Shown here: positions 1 through 12,110 of the stretch, piece by piece
Position numbering within the stretch: the first letter of the stretch is position 1
How the letters are laid out: the number at the start of each line of letters is the position of its first letter
Assembly: GCA_034521575.1 (NCBI GenBank)
Contig: JAXHMJ010000005.1
Location: forward strand, 124,001 to 188,000
Source: a candidate division KSB1 bacterium
GTDB taxonomy: Bacteria; Zhuqueibacterota; Zhuqueibacteria; Residuimicrobiales; Krinioviventaceae
Direction of reading: 5' to 3'
DNA: 64,000 bases
Translations under genes and position numbers: made by a program
The notes under the pieces: generated by a model
The model's database searches: none
Told to the model about the DNA's origin: nothing
Seen by the model: the letters and a program-made list of their open reading frames with translations, nothing else

Positions 1-111
1 GACCAGCGTATCCACCACAGGATCAGCCGGGAATCCCCTGCGAGGCAGGACCAGCATCAACCCGGTCAGGATAGCAAACAATAAAAGATTTTTAGCATCC
101 GGTTTATACAT
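1..111 (-). CDS. Secreted protein, N-terminal fragment cut by the window edge
   Basis: An ATG at 111 on the minus strand opens a frame of 37 codons that runs off the start of the window. The visible part is a charged N-terminus (MYKPDAK) followed by a hydrophobic stretch and an Arg-rich turn, consistent with a signal peptide or membrane anchor. A GGAG lies just before the start. It follows prmA on the same strand after a 77-bp gap, so it may be the last gene of the sprA-M28-prmA run. Function cannot be told from the fragment. Confidence 0.5.
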   Translation of the reverse strand, partial: MYKPDAKNLLLFAILTGLMLVLPRRGFPADPVVDTLV

Positions 112-188
112 GCTCCACTTTCTCAAGACCAGTCTCAATGTACTAAAGAATGAAAAAAATCACAAGTTTTGTTTAAACGGATACAAGA

Positions 189-1073
189 TCAGTTCTTGAC
201 GGTTTCGAACATCAGCCACTCATCGCGCTGACGGACCTGTCTCACCTGCAATCCGGCTTGATGACAGGCTTGGGTAAAGAGACTGCGCTCTGTATCCAGA
301 ATACCGGACAGTAAACACATTCCGCCGGGATTTAAATAGTCTGAAAAACGCGCCAACAAAGGTAAAAGCTGGGTACGGTTCACATTTGCCAGGATCATAT
401 CAAATCCGGATTTCCGCACCGTATCCATCGTTCCGGTAACCACCTGAATGCGGACCCCTTGCCCGTTTTTATCCGCATTGCGCCGGGTGGTTTGAGCGGC
501 AACCGGATCCATATCAAACGCAAAGACAGACGCGGCGCCGAATTTCAGCGCTGCAATCGAAAGAATCCCGGTTCCGCACCCCACATCCAGAACCCGGCAG
601 CCGGGATGAATCAAATGTTCCAGCGCTTTTAAAATGAGAAACGTTGTTGCGTGAGTGCCTGAACCAAAAGCCATTTCCGGGTCTATTTCTATCACATGTT
701 CGGGGACCGTTTGAGGCAGATCACACCAGCTTGGTTTGATCAGCAGCGATTGTCCCACAGGAATCGGCTTTAAATCTTTTTTCCACTCTGATCTCCAGTC
801 TTTAACCGGACATTCGATGATCTCAACATCAATATCGACCGGCATATTTATACGCGTGCGCAAAGCATGCAGGGATTCCGATATCTGTTGCGCCAAAGAT
901 TCTACATTGTCGTCATGTTGAAAAAAAGCCAGCAAATGCGTATCCATATCCTGGATACCGGATGCGCCCAGTTCGAATAATTCATTGCTGATCCATTCGC
1001 TGTTTTCGGGAGTAACCGCTGCATTAACCTGAATATAAAATTCCTGGTTTTGGCCCACTTCAGTACTCCTCAT
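189..1073 (-). CDS. prmA: Ribosomal protein L11 methyltransferase
   Basis: Cytoplasmic SAM-dependent methyltransferase predicted to methylate ribosomal protein L11. The 294-residue length is normal for PrmA. Visible signatures are the linker motif EWKKDLKPIPVG near residue 96, the family block DPEMAFGSGTH near 131, the SAM-binding loop LDVGCGTG near 162 and the post-motif ILANVNR near 227. The N-terminal about 80 residues match the small substrate-recognition domain of the family. The start overlaps the end of the upstream M28 peptidase gene by 14 bp, which indicates co-transcription and translational coupling. No damage is seen in the reading frame. Confidence 0.95.
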   Translation of the reverse strand: MRSTEVGQNQEFYIQVNAAVTPENSEWISNELFELGASGIQDMDTHLLAFFQHDDNVESLAQQISESLHALRTRINMPVDIDVEIIECPVKDWRSEWKKDLKPIPVGQSLLIKPSWCDLPQTVPEHVIEIDPEMAFGSGTHATTFLILKALEHLIHPGCRVLDVGCGTGILSIAALKFGAASVFAFDMDPVAAQTTRRNADKNGQGVRIQVVTGTMDTVRKSGFDMILANVNRTQLLPLLARFSDYLNPGGMCLLSGILDTERSLFTQACHQAGLQVRQVRQRDEWLMFETVKN

Positions 1074-1956
1074 AAAGAATAGCGGTCACAACCTTTCCCA
1101 CCTGTTCCAGACTGTACGGACTGCAGTATTCAGGAGTGTCATTGACCGTGTGCCATTGCGGATAATAAAAATCAATGATATCCACACAGGGTATGCCGGC
1201 CTGCAGCAAGGGAATGTGATCATCATAAACCGCATATTCGGGCTGCGGTATAAATGCGGACATGCCCAGCTCTGCTGCTTTATTCCAGATCCGATCCACC
1301 AGGAATCCGGCGTACTTTACAGAGTACTGTTCCTGATAGACCGTCAAATCCGCATCGCCGATCATATCCAAAAGAATACCATATCGGGGCGCAAACCGGT
1401 TGGCGTATGTTTTTGCAAACGCAGCGGAGCCTCTCGCCCAACTCTCTGTGTCCTCATGCTGCCCCGCGTCTTCAGCATCAAAAAATACAATATCAACCCC
1501 TATAGCTACGGGAAAATCCGATAATAGTTCCGCCAGGTGCATTAAAACGGCGACACCCGAGGCGCCGTCATTGGCGCCCAGCACCGGTTTGTCGTGATTG
1601 GACGGATCCGGATCGCTGTCCGCCCAGGGCCGGGTGTCCCAATGTGCGCAAAGCAACACGCGGTCACTCGTTTGCGGCTGAAATCTGGAGATCACATTAA
1701 CCGCCCGGACCGTGCGCTGTGGTTTGCCGAATGAGAACATAAAATCCTGGGTAAAAACCGTATCCGCGCGCTGTTTCATGAATTCAAGAAAATAGTTCAG
1801 ACATTCGGCATGTCCTTTTGAACCCGGCACGCGCGGACCAAACTCGCATTGTTTCTCAAGATATTCAAACGCTTGTGTTCCGCTGAAATCCGGGGGGGTG
1901 GAGAACACCGGAACAGCGAATAACAGCCAGGCGCTGCACATGATCCTGATAACCAT
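1060..1956 (-). CDS. M28-family zinc peptidase / glutaminyl-peptide cyclotransferase-like protein
   Basis: Predicted exported metal-dependent enzyme of the M28 fold. A signal peptide is visible (residues 1-20, ending VFSTPP). Zinc-ligand motifs are in the expected order: AHWDTRPW (His105), GANDGASG (Asp130), FFDAEDAG (Glu162), LLDMIGDADL (Asp197) and YPQWHTVNDT (His269). The spacing and the AEYAVYDDH-type segment near 245 resemble bacterial glutaminyl cyclases as much as aminopeptidases, so cyclization of N-terminal Gln and aminopeptidase activity are both possible. It starts 23 bp after sprA ends and overlaps prmA, so the three likely form one operon. In Bacteroidota glutaminyl cyclases act on exported proteins, which would fit the SprA neighbour (inference). 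Confidence 0.85.
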   Translation of the reverse strand: MVIRIMCSAWLLFAVPVFSTPPDFSGTQAFEYLEKQCEFGPRVPGSKGHAECLNYFLEFMKQRADTVFTQDFMFSFGKPQRTVRAVNVISRFQPQTSDRVLLCAHWDTRPWADSDPDPSNHDKPVLGANDGASGVAVLMHLAELLSDFPVAIGVDIVFFDAEDAGQHEDTESWARGSAAFAKTYANRFAPRYGILLDMIGDADLTVYQEQYSVKYAGFLVDRIWNKAAELGMSAFIPQPEYAVYDDHIPLLQAGIPCVDIIDFYYPQWHTVNDTPEYCSPYSLEQVGKVVTAILYEEY

Positions 1957-1979
1957 TATATTTCTCCAGAGATACGCAA

Positions 1980-4900
1980 TTAATTGCCGCGAATCGCGAT
2001 GCTCACATTGATACCCAATTCTTTATAGGATGTATCACCGATTTGCTTGTTATGATTTTTTCCCATTTCGAAATACAAACCGCCGTTGACACGCGAACTA
2101 AAACTATAGTTGACCTGAGGTCGCAGCAGCCATTTCCCGGTCTCTGAGGTGACTTCATAGCCCTGCCCTCTGTTCTGCATTGTGGCCGTGTTCCCAAAAG
2201 TAAACCGCAGCGAAATATCAACAGCGTTTTTCAATCGGCGCTTTCCAAACAGCGTAAACGGCAGCTTGAAATTCCCGCGTTTGGAATAATCCGCGGTGAT
2301 CGATAGATCTTCGCTCTCCGTCAGAGTACCGGAACTGCCGGAAACCATAGAGATTTGTTGCTTGGTGGATTTGTTGTAACTGATATTCACGGATATACCG
2401 TTTTTCATAGTCAGATTCACACCGACAAACGGACGGAACTGGGTATCCTTGGTCTCCTGAGTGACTTTTTCCACGCCTTCCTCCAATGTAAAGGTTTCGC
2501 TGGCGCGCCCGGAACGGGAATGGTCGATGGAAAACCGGGTGACATAATCCTTGATAAACGGCAATTTTTCCAGACCGCCCACCTTGATGCTCCATGTGGG
2601 AAACGGTTCGCTAAAATCATCCTGCCAGACCAGCCAGCTTTTGGAGCGTTGACCGGTGGTCTGGGTGCTTTTGTTGAAATTATAATTGGTATCATATCCA
2701 AAATTCATCCGGATATTGCGAGTGAATCGGAGGCCGGATTTCAATCCAAAGGATTCGCGCTCACTCTCTGAACCACTGCTGCTGGTGGTTCCCACGGAAT
2801 TCTCATCGATTTCGCGTTCAACACCGATGTCTCGCGTCAACCCAAATTGAAACGGTATGGTGGGAATGCCGGCCAGTCCGTAAATGGAAACGTTCTGATC
2901 CCGATTGTAATTGTAACTGATCGGATCGAAAATATTAAAAACCTTGGTTAATGAACCCAGGATGGAAAAGCTGCTTCCGCTTCCGGCTTTTTCATCCCCC
3001 CCTCGGCCGCTACGTCCCCGGTTCTGCGGCTTCGGCCGACCGACACTTTTGAACAGCGTGGAAAAATCCAGAGAGCCGTTGCCTTTAAATGAGCGGTTCT
3101 GTGTGGTATTGCGCGCCGACGTCTTTTGCTGCCGGTTATAGGCGTACTGGAAACTGACGGAATAACTGATATTCGTATTGAACCAGGAGAACAATTTGGG
3201 TTTGAAACTGATAGACGAGTTTTGATTGACGTTGCTCAAGACACCCAGCTGCAAGGTTTGTATTTCATCCCACAGAGAATCACCGGGAACATCCCGCAGG
3301 TCATTGACATAGTTGCGGCTGTAATTCACAGACAGCGCATCGATCACCTTTAAATTGGTGGAAAAATCACGCCGGATGGTGAACGAGCTGTTGGACGATT
3401 GCAGTCCAGAGCGCTTTAAGGATTCGTTAAAGTTACGGTTGCCCGACACTTTGGTGCTGATGCTCTGCGGTGTATAGTACAGTTTCATATCACTGAGTTT
3501 AACCAGCAGGGGAATATTTTCCAGAAATTTGAGCGGAAAAACATAGTTATCCGGACCAAAATTCAACCTCCAGCTTATATTTCCCTGTTCACTCTTTTTC
3601 CGGTTGTATTTTATGGTTGAACTGCTGCTCTCGCCCTCATTCCGGCTGTAGCTGATATTGAACGGAGAAATAATGTTTTTGACAAAGAAATTCTGCGAGC
3701 GGGAATCTATTCCGAAACTCACACTTAGACCTTTACTCTCGCTGAGATTGCGGATAGCCTCCAGAGTAGAATCCGGCAAGCTGTCCGTTACTTCAATGTC
3801 TTCATTGGGGAGATACTTGGGCGTCGATTCCGAGCGCGAATACGTGACCGTAACCGGCATTTTGACTCCCAGTTTGGCAGGTAAAAATTTTCCGGTTTGT
3901 ATAGTGGAACTAAAATTACCGCTAAACTCGTTATTACCGTTTCCGAACCGCTGTCCGACATTGTGGAATTCGGCGTCCTGCTTGTTCATTTGCCCGTTAA
4001 AGGTCAACAAATCCGCCCAGGAAAAGTTGACGCTGGCGCGCATAGCCACGCCTTTTTCCTTTTTCACATTCGAAAGCCGCAGTTCATTCAGATATATTTT
4101 CCCGGAGAACGGCAGATATTCATGGTTGTTGATCACACCGGCTTCCAGCATTTGAATATTGCGAAGGGCGGGCTCGCCATAAACAATCCATTGTTCACCG
4201 CCCCGTTCTTTGACAAACACATTGACGCCGCCCGTTGTATCCACAATGGTTCCGGTCACTTTGATCTGCGACAATTCGATCAGATCCACTTCAATATCAT
4301 TCTTGTTCCATCCCTGATAGACCGGTCTGCGCACTTCATAATAATTCTCTTCATCATATCCGAATCTGAAAAAGAATTCCACTTGACTGGAATCTTTTGT
4401 AATATGACGCGCTGTGGTATCTTCGCCATACACAAACATCTTTAAAGTGCTGTAATTAATATAATCCTGTCCCGATGGAAATATTTTTTGAATTTTGCCG
4501 TTGTATCCCGGCTGCAGGCCGTTCACATTCAACACAAGCGCCTGTTCTTTAGCGCGCGCTTTGGTGATCCGGTCCACTTCACCCTCCACTCCTGCCGGCG
4601 GCTGATATTCCGGATTATCTTCTGTATTGATGACCGATACGGTCACAATAGAATCGGCTTCCACATCATAGTTTAGAGGATCCATAGGCTGTGCCACACC
4701 CTGTTCTTTCCAGCGGCTGCCCACCAGGTTCATCTCTGCAATCCAGATCTGCTGCGGGTCCGTAGAGTTGAATCCATCCACCCAAATACGGATGTATTCA
4801 ATCAGGGAAATATCCGGTGAGCCGACTTTTGTGCGTCTGGGGGCTGCGACATCGATCGGAATCCGATACAGACGCCAGCCAAAATCTTCATTTGTTTCTT

Positions 4901-7900
4901 TGTCGATACTGGCACCGGACACGAAATCCCGGTAATCCTGGCTGTTATGATTCAGATTGATTTTGTAGGAAAAATAATCATTTCGAAGATCCAGATCACC
5001 GTTGGCGTTCATATCCTCGGTATCGGGATACCGGCCCTTGGCGTCGTTCTGATTGTTTTCCGTGCCGTTGGCTTGTTTCGGCGTCTTGCCCAAATCTCTG
5101 CCCTGAGGCTCGTAACTCCAATTGTCATAACTATACGGCTCCCCGGGATCCTTGACACCGTTCTGATTCAAATCCCAGAAATCGCCGCCGGCCTGCTGGG
5201 CAATGGGACTATCATCACTCATCCCGTCCAGACCGATATCCTCGCCGTCATCCAGCAGTCCGTTTCGGATCCCGTTCACCAGCTGGTCTTCGGTGTCAAA
5301 CTCGCGGTTGGGAATAATATCCTCGGATATCTGCCCCATTTCAATATGCAGGTTCGCAGTCGTACTCGGCATATTTTTTATCCAGACTTCAATAAACTTG
5401 GTTTCCGTCTGGTTGGCCATACCCGAAGACAATGCTTTCTGAATACCGTTCCAGGACGAATCCGGAGCCTCGGCGGTTTCGCTGGGATGGAATTCCATTT
5501 TCAAAATATTGGTACGCTGGGCCACATTGGCATTCAAATCCTTGTTGGGCTTGATATACTGTATGGGATACTGTTCATACGGATTCCAATAATAAAGCCG
5601 ACCGCGGTTGCTCAAATCGCGTTCTTCGTAATCATATTTGCCTTTCGGCGGCGATGCATAACTCCAGCCGCTTCGAATGATCTGCAGCGGGGTTTCGCGT
5701 TTCGACGCTTCAAAATCATCAATATAGGCGACACCATCGTGATCGCCGGTCTGATCATTGTTACGGGTATTCGGATTCGGGATAATCTGGGCGATTTCAC
5801 CCTCGAATGTCAAAGTCGACGGTGCGCGCGTGTTTACAAACGGGATAAAATTCGCCATCTTTGTCAAAAAGAACGGCTCCAGCTGCAGCATGGTATTCAA
5901 ATCCCAGATAAAATTACGCATGGGGCCCTTGCCCACCCGGATTTTTTGATCCATGGTGGATTCGTTCAGATACATTATCGTGGCGCCGATAAAAGAATCA
6001 TCCCACAGGCCGTACTCCGCTCTGGCCCCAATATGGTGGTCTTGTCCACCTGAAACATTTTATTGCTTTCATAAGTGATTTCCAGATTGGCGTTCGCTGC
6101 TGTGGCCTGTTCATTCAGAATGCGCAGGGTACCGGTAAAATAGTCAATGGTATAATCGACATTGCGGGTGAGAGGCCGGCCGTTCAGCGTCACTTCCTCT
6201 GATTCTTCAATCACGTTCATCCCCAGATTGTATTCCGAGCTCTTGGTTTCCGACTTTATTTCAATGTAAAAGTCAGTCTGCTCATTGATCACATCCTGAA
6301 CCGTGGTGTCATAGATAGCAGGAGCCAGTTTACCCTCAAGCATTTCGCGCAATTCAGGATCACCCGGATCAAACGGCCGCAAATGCGGGAACATGACCTC
6401 GCCGCGGGCATAGTTGATAATATTGGGATTGTTGTCGACAATATCATCAGGCTGATCCTCACCGCTCAAATTGGACTTGTCCAGGCCAAACGCGGTAAGC
6501 CAGGATATTTTTTTGCCTTTATACGTGACGGTTTCCTGAGGATCGCCGGCGGACGGTTTGTAATAGATATGTATTTCAAACCCGTCCTGGGGTATATTGC
6601 GTCCGCCCAGACTGTAAACGTTTTTCCATTCCAGCGGCCAGGTGGTATCACTGGGACGCGGATTTTTGGTCCGCAGCAGCCGCAGCTGAATCACCCGATC
6701 GATCTCTGAATTAAAATTAATATTTCCGCGTATTCGTCCGGAGCTGTCTTTATAGGCAACCGCCAATACCTGGCCTTCACGCAGTGACTGGTTCATGCGG
6801 ATATAACCCAGCTGATCCTGGATATAGTACTCGTCCTTTTCCAGGCGACGAAAATAACCGCGGTAATGTTCTTCATCAACGATGGACGTGTCGCCTTCAA
6901 TGATCACCATCTGATCCTGCTTGTCTTCAGGCGGCACCCAGGCCCAGCCGCGCCGGGAATCCGGGTATTTTTGCTGATAATTGGGTTCTGACAGATAAAC
7001 CTCGATACGCGCGACACCGCGATCCGGATCTACAATAAAAGCGCCGTCTTCATTTCGATTCAAATATTGTTCTCGATAATAATCACTGAGAAAAAAATAG
7101 GTTCCGGTTTTATACCGGGAAATATCAATCTGTTTGGTTTCATCCGATGAACCGCCACTGATGGATAATTTTTTCTTTTCGCCTTTTTCCTGACTGATCA
7201 CGGTGGTCAGACTCAACGGTCCAATTTTGGCGTCGGTTTTGATCCCAAACAAGCCGCTGCTCTTCATACTGGCGCGTACAAACCGGGTCCCGGGCAGGCT
7301 GATCGAGATATTACCGGCTTCGATCGATTTGATAATCTCGTCTTCATAGCCTTCATAATGCAGACCGATGCGGTTTTCAAAGTCAAAGGCACGCTCCGAA
7401 TCCTGATCGATATCAATTGTCACTTTGTCCCCGACATGCCCGGACACATTGAATCTCTGAGTCTGCTCCATCTTGAACGAATTGTTAGAGCCGCGGTTCA
7501 TGGCTGTCCGCACCTGGCTGCGGCTCTCATTTCGAAATCCGCCGTTGATATCAATATTTCCGGTCACATCCAGACCAACATTGCCGCCGCCGAAAATGCG
7601 CTGAAACGTCTTGCTCTTAATTTCCACCGGGATATCAATGCGAATGGCGCCGCCGCTTCCGTCCCGGCGTTCGTCTGTAAGACGACTGAGGGTGGTCTGC
7701 ACCAGTTGCTCATGGAAATATCGCTCCCGGCGCTCCCGGACATACTGCTCCAACGTCATATAACGTGGAATGCGCACCGGAACCTCACCCAGCGTTTCCT
7801 GAAAATTGATATTTTCACCCGTCGAATCAATCTCCACCGTCCGCTTTAAACTACTGAGGTTGTTACTCAGATACGGTGATCGCAAACCATCCTTATGCAG

Positions 7901-8104
7901 CCCCGTAAATGAGTGACGGGATTCCAGAGTGACGCGCGGATCGGACGCTCTGCTGCGTACCCGCAGACCGATATAATCCTTTGCTTTTGCGCTAGAATCA
8001 TCAGCAGTGTCCGCAAACAGCATTCCTGATGATGCAAACATACCCATGAATGCAAGAAAATAAAGGGAAACGCGTTGATTGATAAATGTTTGAATTAGAG
8101 CCAT
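1980..8104 (-). CDS. sprA: SprA-like type IX secretion outer-membrane translocon protein, split by one frameshift
   Basis: Very large cell-surface beta-barrel of the SprA/SOV family, the channel of the type IX secretion system. The N-terminal part (8104 to about 6030, 709 codons) has a signal peptide and SprA-type segments. The C-terminal part (from about 6029 to 1980) holds the DxNxDxD calcium-like loops, for example near the DLNQNGVKDPGEPY segment, and ends in many alternating beta strands. The two frames join at a C4 run at 6026-6029: adding one base restores an uninterrupted family sequence (ILGARAEYGLWDDSF...). Combined length is about 2040 residues, close to the family. I read the break as a one-base indel rather than two genes. 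Divergent from the LptF/G gene across 210 AT-rich bp. It heads a minus-strand run with the M28 peptidase and prmA. Confidence 0.88.
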
Positions 8105-8314
8105 AAAGACTTTGAATCTCTTTCAAATGGACTGTTAATTATGTTCTCAAAAGTCTCTATAAGCTCCTCCATGGCTTGATCTGATTTGCAAATCATTAAT
8201 TTAGAAAATTTTGCAAGAAATTCAACAGAAATAAAAAACGTTGATTGTCATTTTGTTAAATATTATATTTTTGTTAAAGTTCCTGTTTTATTAAAATTTC
8301 TGGTATAATTATTC

Positions 8315-9689
8315 ATGTATATAATTTGGCGTTACATCATTAAGGAACACAAGAGTCCGTTCTTCTTCGGACTCGGAACCCTGACTCTTGTTTTTTTGTT
8401 AAACCTTGTTTTTCGTGAACTGGGTCGCATTTTGAGTCGAGGCCTGGGATTTACGGTCATTGCCGAGTTTTTCATACTCAATTTGGCCTGGATTATAGCT
8501 CTGGCTATTCCCATGGCTGTGCTGGTTGCAACATTGATGGCATTCGGCCGTCTGTCCGGAGACGGTGAAATAACGGCTATGAAATCGAGCGGTGTCAGTA
8601 TTTTGTTTATGATCTTTCCTGTTTTCATCATGTCTATTTTAATGACTCTGTTCCTGATCTGGTTCAACAATTCTGTACTGCCTGACGCCAATTATCAAAC
8701 CAAATTGTTATGGAGTGACATTGCCAGAAAACGTCCGACTTTGCAGCTGGAGGCCGGTGTGGTATACAAGGACCTGGACAAATATTCTATTCTCGTTGAA
8801 GAAATCGAAAGAGACACCGGACACCGCCTATGTCAAAAACATTTCCATTGAAGACAACAGCGATCCCAAATCCAGTAGCTACATTTTTGCCGAGCGGGGG
8901 AAAATCTTTCTCAACCGCCGCACCGGCATGCTGCACCTTCTGCTTTTCGACGGCGAAATGCATGAACTCGACATTAGTAACATGGAGGAATACAGAACCG
9001 TCCAGTTTCCAAAACAGCTGCAGACCATTGCTGTGCCCGAAATGATCCTGAGACGCAGCGACAAAGGAAGCCGCGGCGACCGTGAAAAGAGCGCCCAAAT
9101 GATGCAGGCGGAAATCAAAGAATATCGGGCGCGTATACAGGATCACGAGAACAAGCAGACCCGGTTGATACAGAATTATTTTCAAACTATGCTGCCTCAG
9201 ACCTCAAACCCATCATCAGAGGATGACAGCGCTATCTTTACGCGGGAAAAAATATTTCAAACCCATCAGCAATTGCTCCACCAGCTGCAATCCATGCAAA
9301 ACACCCGAAACATCGGACATATGAGAAAAGAAATATCCAAACTGTCGGTTGAAGTGCAGAAAAAATATTCGATCCCCGTCGCCTGTATTGTGTTCATACT
9401 GGTGGGAGCCCCGCTGGGGATCATGGCCCGGCGCGGCAATATGGCAGTCGCCGGAGGTATCGCATTTGCCTTTTTCCTGCTGTACTGGTCCACACTCATC
9501 GGCGGCGAAGAACTGGCGGATCACCAGTACATTACCCCGTTTATGGCCATGTGGTCTGCCAATATCATCTGCGGGATCGGCGGATTTTACCTGATATTTC
9601 ACTCGATTCACGAAATCACGTTTTTTAACTGGAGCAAATTCTCGGATTTTTTCAAAAACCTCAATTTTTTCAGTCGCACCGGGGCGTAA
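8315..9689 (+). CDS. LptF/LptG-family lipopolysaccharide-export permease (YjgP/YjgQ), one frameshift
   Basis: Inner-membrane permease that with LptB would extract LPS or lipid for transport to the outer membrane. The first frame gives the N-terminal half with three membrane spans (about residues 15-35, 55-80, 100-125) and the start of the periplasmic beta-jellyroll. The second frame continues it (AYVKNISIEDNS...) and ends with the C-terminal spans, including the segment IPVACIVFILVGAPLG that is typical of the family. The frames join if one G at 8819-8820 is removed, giving ERDTDTAYVKN. An N-terminal start at 8315 is used. A TATAAT-like hexamer lies only 6 bp upstream (8304-8309), so the true transcript start or a leaderless message is uncertain. 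Whether it is LptF or LptG cannot be told. Confidence 0.88.
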
Positions 9690-9731
9690 TCATTTCTGAT
9701 ACAGCCTGCAAACAGACTGACCGCGCCTTTT

Positions 9732-11681
9732 CTACTCTTTGCTTTCCAGTGTTTTTTTTACGCTTTTGACCAGCTCTTCCGGCAAAAACGGTTTGGGAAG
9801 CAGCGTGTCCTGGAACTTCCGGATCCAGGTTCTCAGAAATCCGGTCATCCAGATAACCGGATGTGAATAAAATCTTTATAGACTTGTCCTGACTGCGCAC
9901 CTTTTTCACCAGCTCGCCGCCGCCCATTTTGGGCATTACCACATCGACAACCAGCATATCCACGCTTTCGCCGGAATTTTCCAGAAAATCAAGCGCCTCT
10001 TCTCCGTTTCCAGCTGTGAACACGGAATAACCATAATTTTCAAGCACCATTTCCGCAAGATTGCGGATTTCCTCTTCATCATCCACCACCAGTACCCGGC
10101 CGGCGCCCTGAAAATCATCCAGCTTTTCACTGGCTTGAGCCGCCTGTTCTTTTTTGGCAGCCTGCCGGGAAGAGAATGGTAAAAACGGTTCCCTTGCCCG
10201 GATCACTCTTGACGGCAATATCACCTTTGCTCTGCATGATTGTTCCGTAAACGGTGGAAAGCCCCAAACCGGTGCCTTGCTTTTTGGTGGTGTAAAACGG
10301 TTCAAAAATTTTGCGCCTGGTTTCGTCATCCATGCCGGGTCCGGTATCGGCAATGGTAATCTTTACAAACTCTCCGTCTTTATCTTCAAAAGGCTCCAGG
10401 GGATGGTCTTTGCTGATGTTGATATTTTCAGTCTGCAGCGCTACCTTGCCGCCTTCGGGCATGGCATCCCGGGCGTTCAGGATCATATTCATGACAGCCT
10501 GTTCAAACTGACTGGGATCAATATTGGCGAGATCCAAATCCTTGTCCAGGTCAAGTTCCACATCAATATTTTCACCGACACTGCGTTCAATGACCGTAGA
10601 GATATTTTGAAGCAGAGCCGAAACATCGGTCAGTTCATTCTGCAGCATCTGGCGGCGTCCAAACGCCAGCAGCTGGGCGGTCAGGGAAGCTGCGCGCTTG
10701 CCGGCATTGAGCACCACATTCAGATTTTTTTCCAGTTTTTCGTTGCCCTGGTTGCGCAGCAGAGCCATCTCGGTATTACCGTTGATCACAGTTAACAGAT
10801 TATTGAAATCATGCGCAATACCTCCGGCCAACTCCCCAATGGCTTCCATCTTTTGTGAATCCGCGAGCTGCATCTGCAGTTTTCTGCGTTCCGAAATATC
10901 CCGGGCAATGGCCTGATACCCCATTATTTTATCATTCTCATAGATCGGCGCGGCATTAAATTCCAAAAACGCTTTGGAATCATCATCAATCGGCCATTCC
11001 AGCTCATGATGTTTGACCACCTCACCGGCCCCCAAGCTGATCAAATATTTTTTGCAGTCCGGTATGATCGAAATCTTTGACCAAATTCTTGCCGAGCACA
11101 TCGTCCGGTTGTTTTTTCAAAATCCGCTGTATAGAAGGTGAAACATATTGAATTATGGCATCCAAATCACAAAAAATGATCAAATCGAATATATTTTCCG
11201 TAATGCGCTTGAATTTTTCTTCACTCTGACGCAACTCTTCGGTACGTTCTTCAACCAGTTCCTCAAGGCGTTCACGGTACTGTTCGAGCTCCTGGTCATT
11301 TCTGTTTTTTTCCAGCGCTTTTTCGATGGTCACGCTCAGGGTTTTGAGATGCAGGCCCTTGCCCTCATTATCCTTGATCAGATAATCCGAAGCGCCGGCT
11401 TTCATCGCCTCGACAGCTATCTCTTCATTGCCGCTTCCGGTCACCACAATATACGGCGTATCCTTGACCAGGGGATAGAGCTCAGAGCAATTTCCGTCCC
11501 CCAGATCCCAGTCCATGATGACAGCGTTATATTGTTTTTCGTCCAGACACTTGATAGCCTCCTGAACCGAGCCGGCCAGTTCAAAAGAAAATGGAAAATC
11601 CTTTTGCTCGGCGTGACGCTTGAACGCCATTTGATCTACAACATCATCTTCAACAAATAATATATGCGCCTTTTTCGACAT
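9732..11681 (-). CDS. Hybrid sensor kinase: receiver - PAS - HisKA/HATPase - receiver, three frameshifts
   Basis: Cytoplasmic two-component protein without membrane spans. Order: receiver (residues 1-125, phosphorylatable Asp in AVIMDWDLGDG), coiled coil, PAS, HisKA with GIAHDFNNLL (phospho-acceptor His), HATPase with N box MILNARDAM and G boxes DTGPGMDD and GTGLGLS, then a second receiver with MLVVDVVMPKMGG. Frames break near 11065, near 10180 and near 9823. Each is repaired by a single base. The last repair restores a normal receiver end (FQDTLLPKPFLPEEL...) and a stop at 9732, in place of the unrelated tail read in the uncorrected frame to 9670. It starts 4 bp after the Rcp1-like receiver gene and is part of the 14283-9732 sensory run. 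Three breaks in one gene could also mean decay. Confidence 0.82.
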
Positions 11682-11684
11682 GCG

Positions 11685-12110
11685 TCAATCCTCCTGAGGA
11701 AATTCACTTAATCGCCAATATTTGATGATCACCTGAATCATTTCAACAAATTTATCATAATCGACAGGTTTGACCATATAACCGGAAATCCCGAGTTCAA
11801 AACTCTCGATTTTATCCTGCTCTTCGGTAGATGTGGTCAGAATCACAACCGGAAGTTTTCTAAAATCAGGATCATTCCGGATAAAGCGTAAAAACTCGAT
11901 GCCGTTCATCCGCGGCATATTGATATCCAAAAGAACAATGGCCGGGAGTGTGCCGCGGTTTTCATTCAAATATTCAACACCTTCCACACCATCGGTGCAA
12001 AAGACAACGCAGTTGGGGATGCCGAGCTGCTTGAACACGCGTTCGATGGTCATGGCATCCACACGGTCATCTTCCAACAGCAATACGTCTCTGTTATTTC
12101 GCATGGTCAT
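11685..12110 (-). CDS. Single-domain response regulator, Rcp1/CheY-like
   Basis: Stand-alone receiver domain: acidic pocket LLLEDDRVD, phospho-acceptor Asp in IVLLDINMPRMNG, Thr in VILTTSTEEQDK and the conserved Lys in YMVKPVDYDKF. The long insert-like pattern DDRVDAMTIERVFKQLG is typical of Rcp1-type receivers that pair with phytochrome-like or PAS kinases. The open frame extends to 12203, but that upstream part lies inside the kinase gene and is unlike a receiver. A start at 12110 or 12104 (MTMRNNRD) is preferred, overlapping the kinase stop by about 15 bp. It most likely receives phosphate from the kinase encoded just upstream, and may pass it to the hybrid kinase that follows. Confidence 0.9.
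   Translation of the reverse strand: MTMRNNRDVLLLEDDRVDAMTIERVFKQLGIPNCVVFCTDGVEGVEYLNENRGTLPAIVLLDINMPRMNGIEFLRFIRNDPDFRKLPVVILTTSTEEQDKIESFELGISGYMVKPVDYDKFVEMIQVIIKYWRLSEFPQED

Noticed and set aside
6020-6035. Programmed frameshift or phase-variable tract in sprA
   Set aside because: The run is only four C residues, with no stimulatory structure seen and the same type of break in many unrelated genes nearby. A one-base sequencing or assembly error is simpler.
4947-6053. Long plus-strand frame of 368 codons inside sprA
   Set aside because: It is antisense to strongly conserved sprA sequence, has a skewed Ile/Arg/His composition and no ribosome-binding site or family.
9670-10353. Separate response regulator gene with a basic C-terminal tail
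   Set aside because: The tail after DPEV is out of frame; removing one base gives a normal receiver ending and joins to the kinase upstream. It is the last domain of the hybrid kinase.
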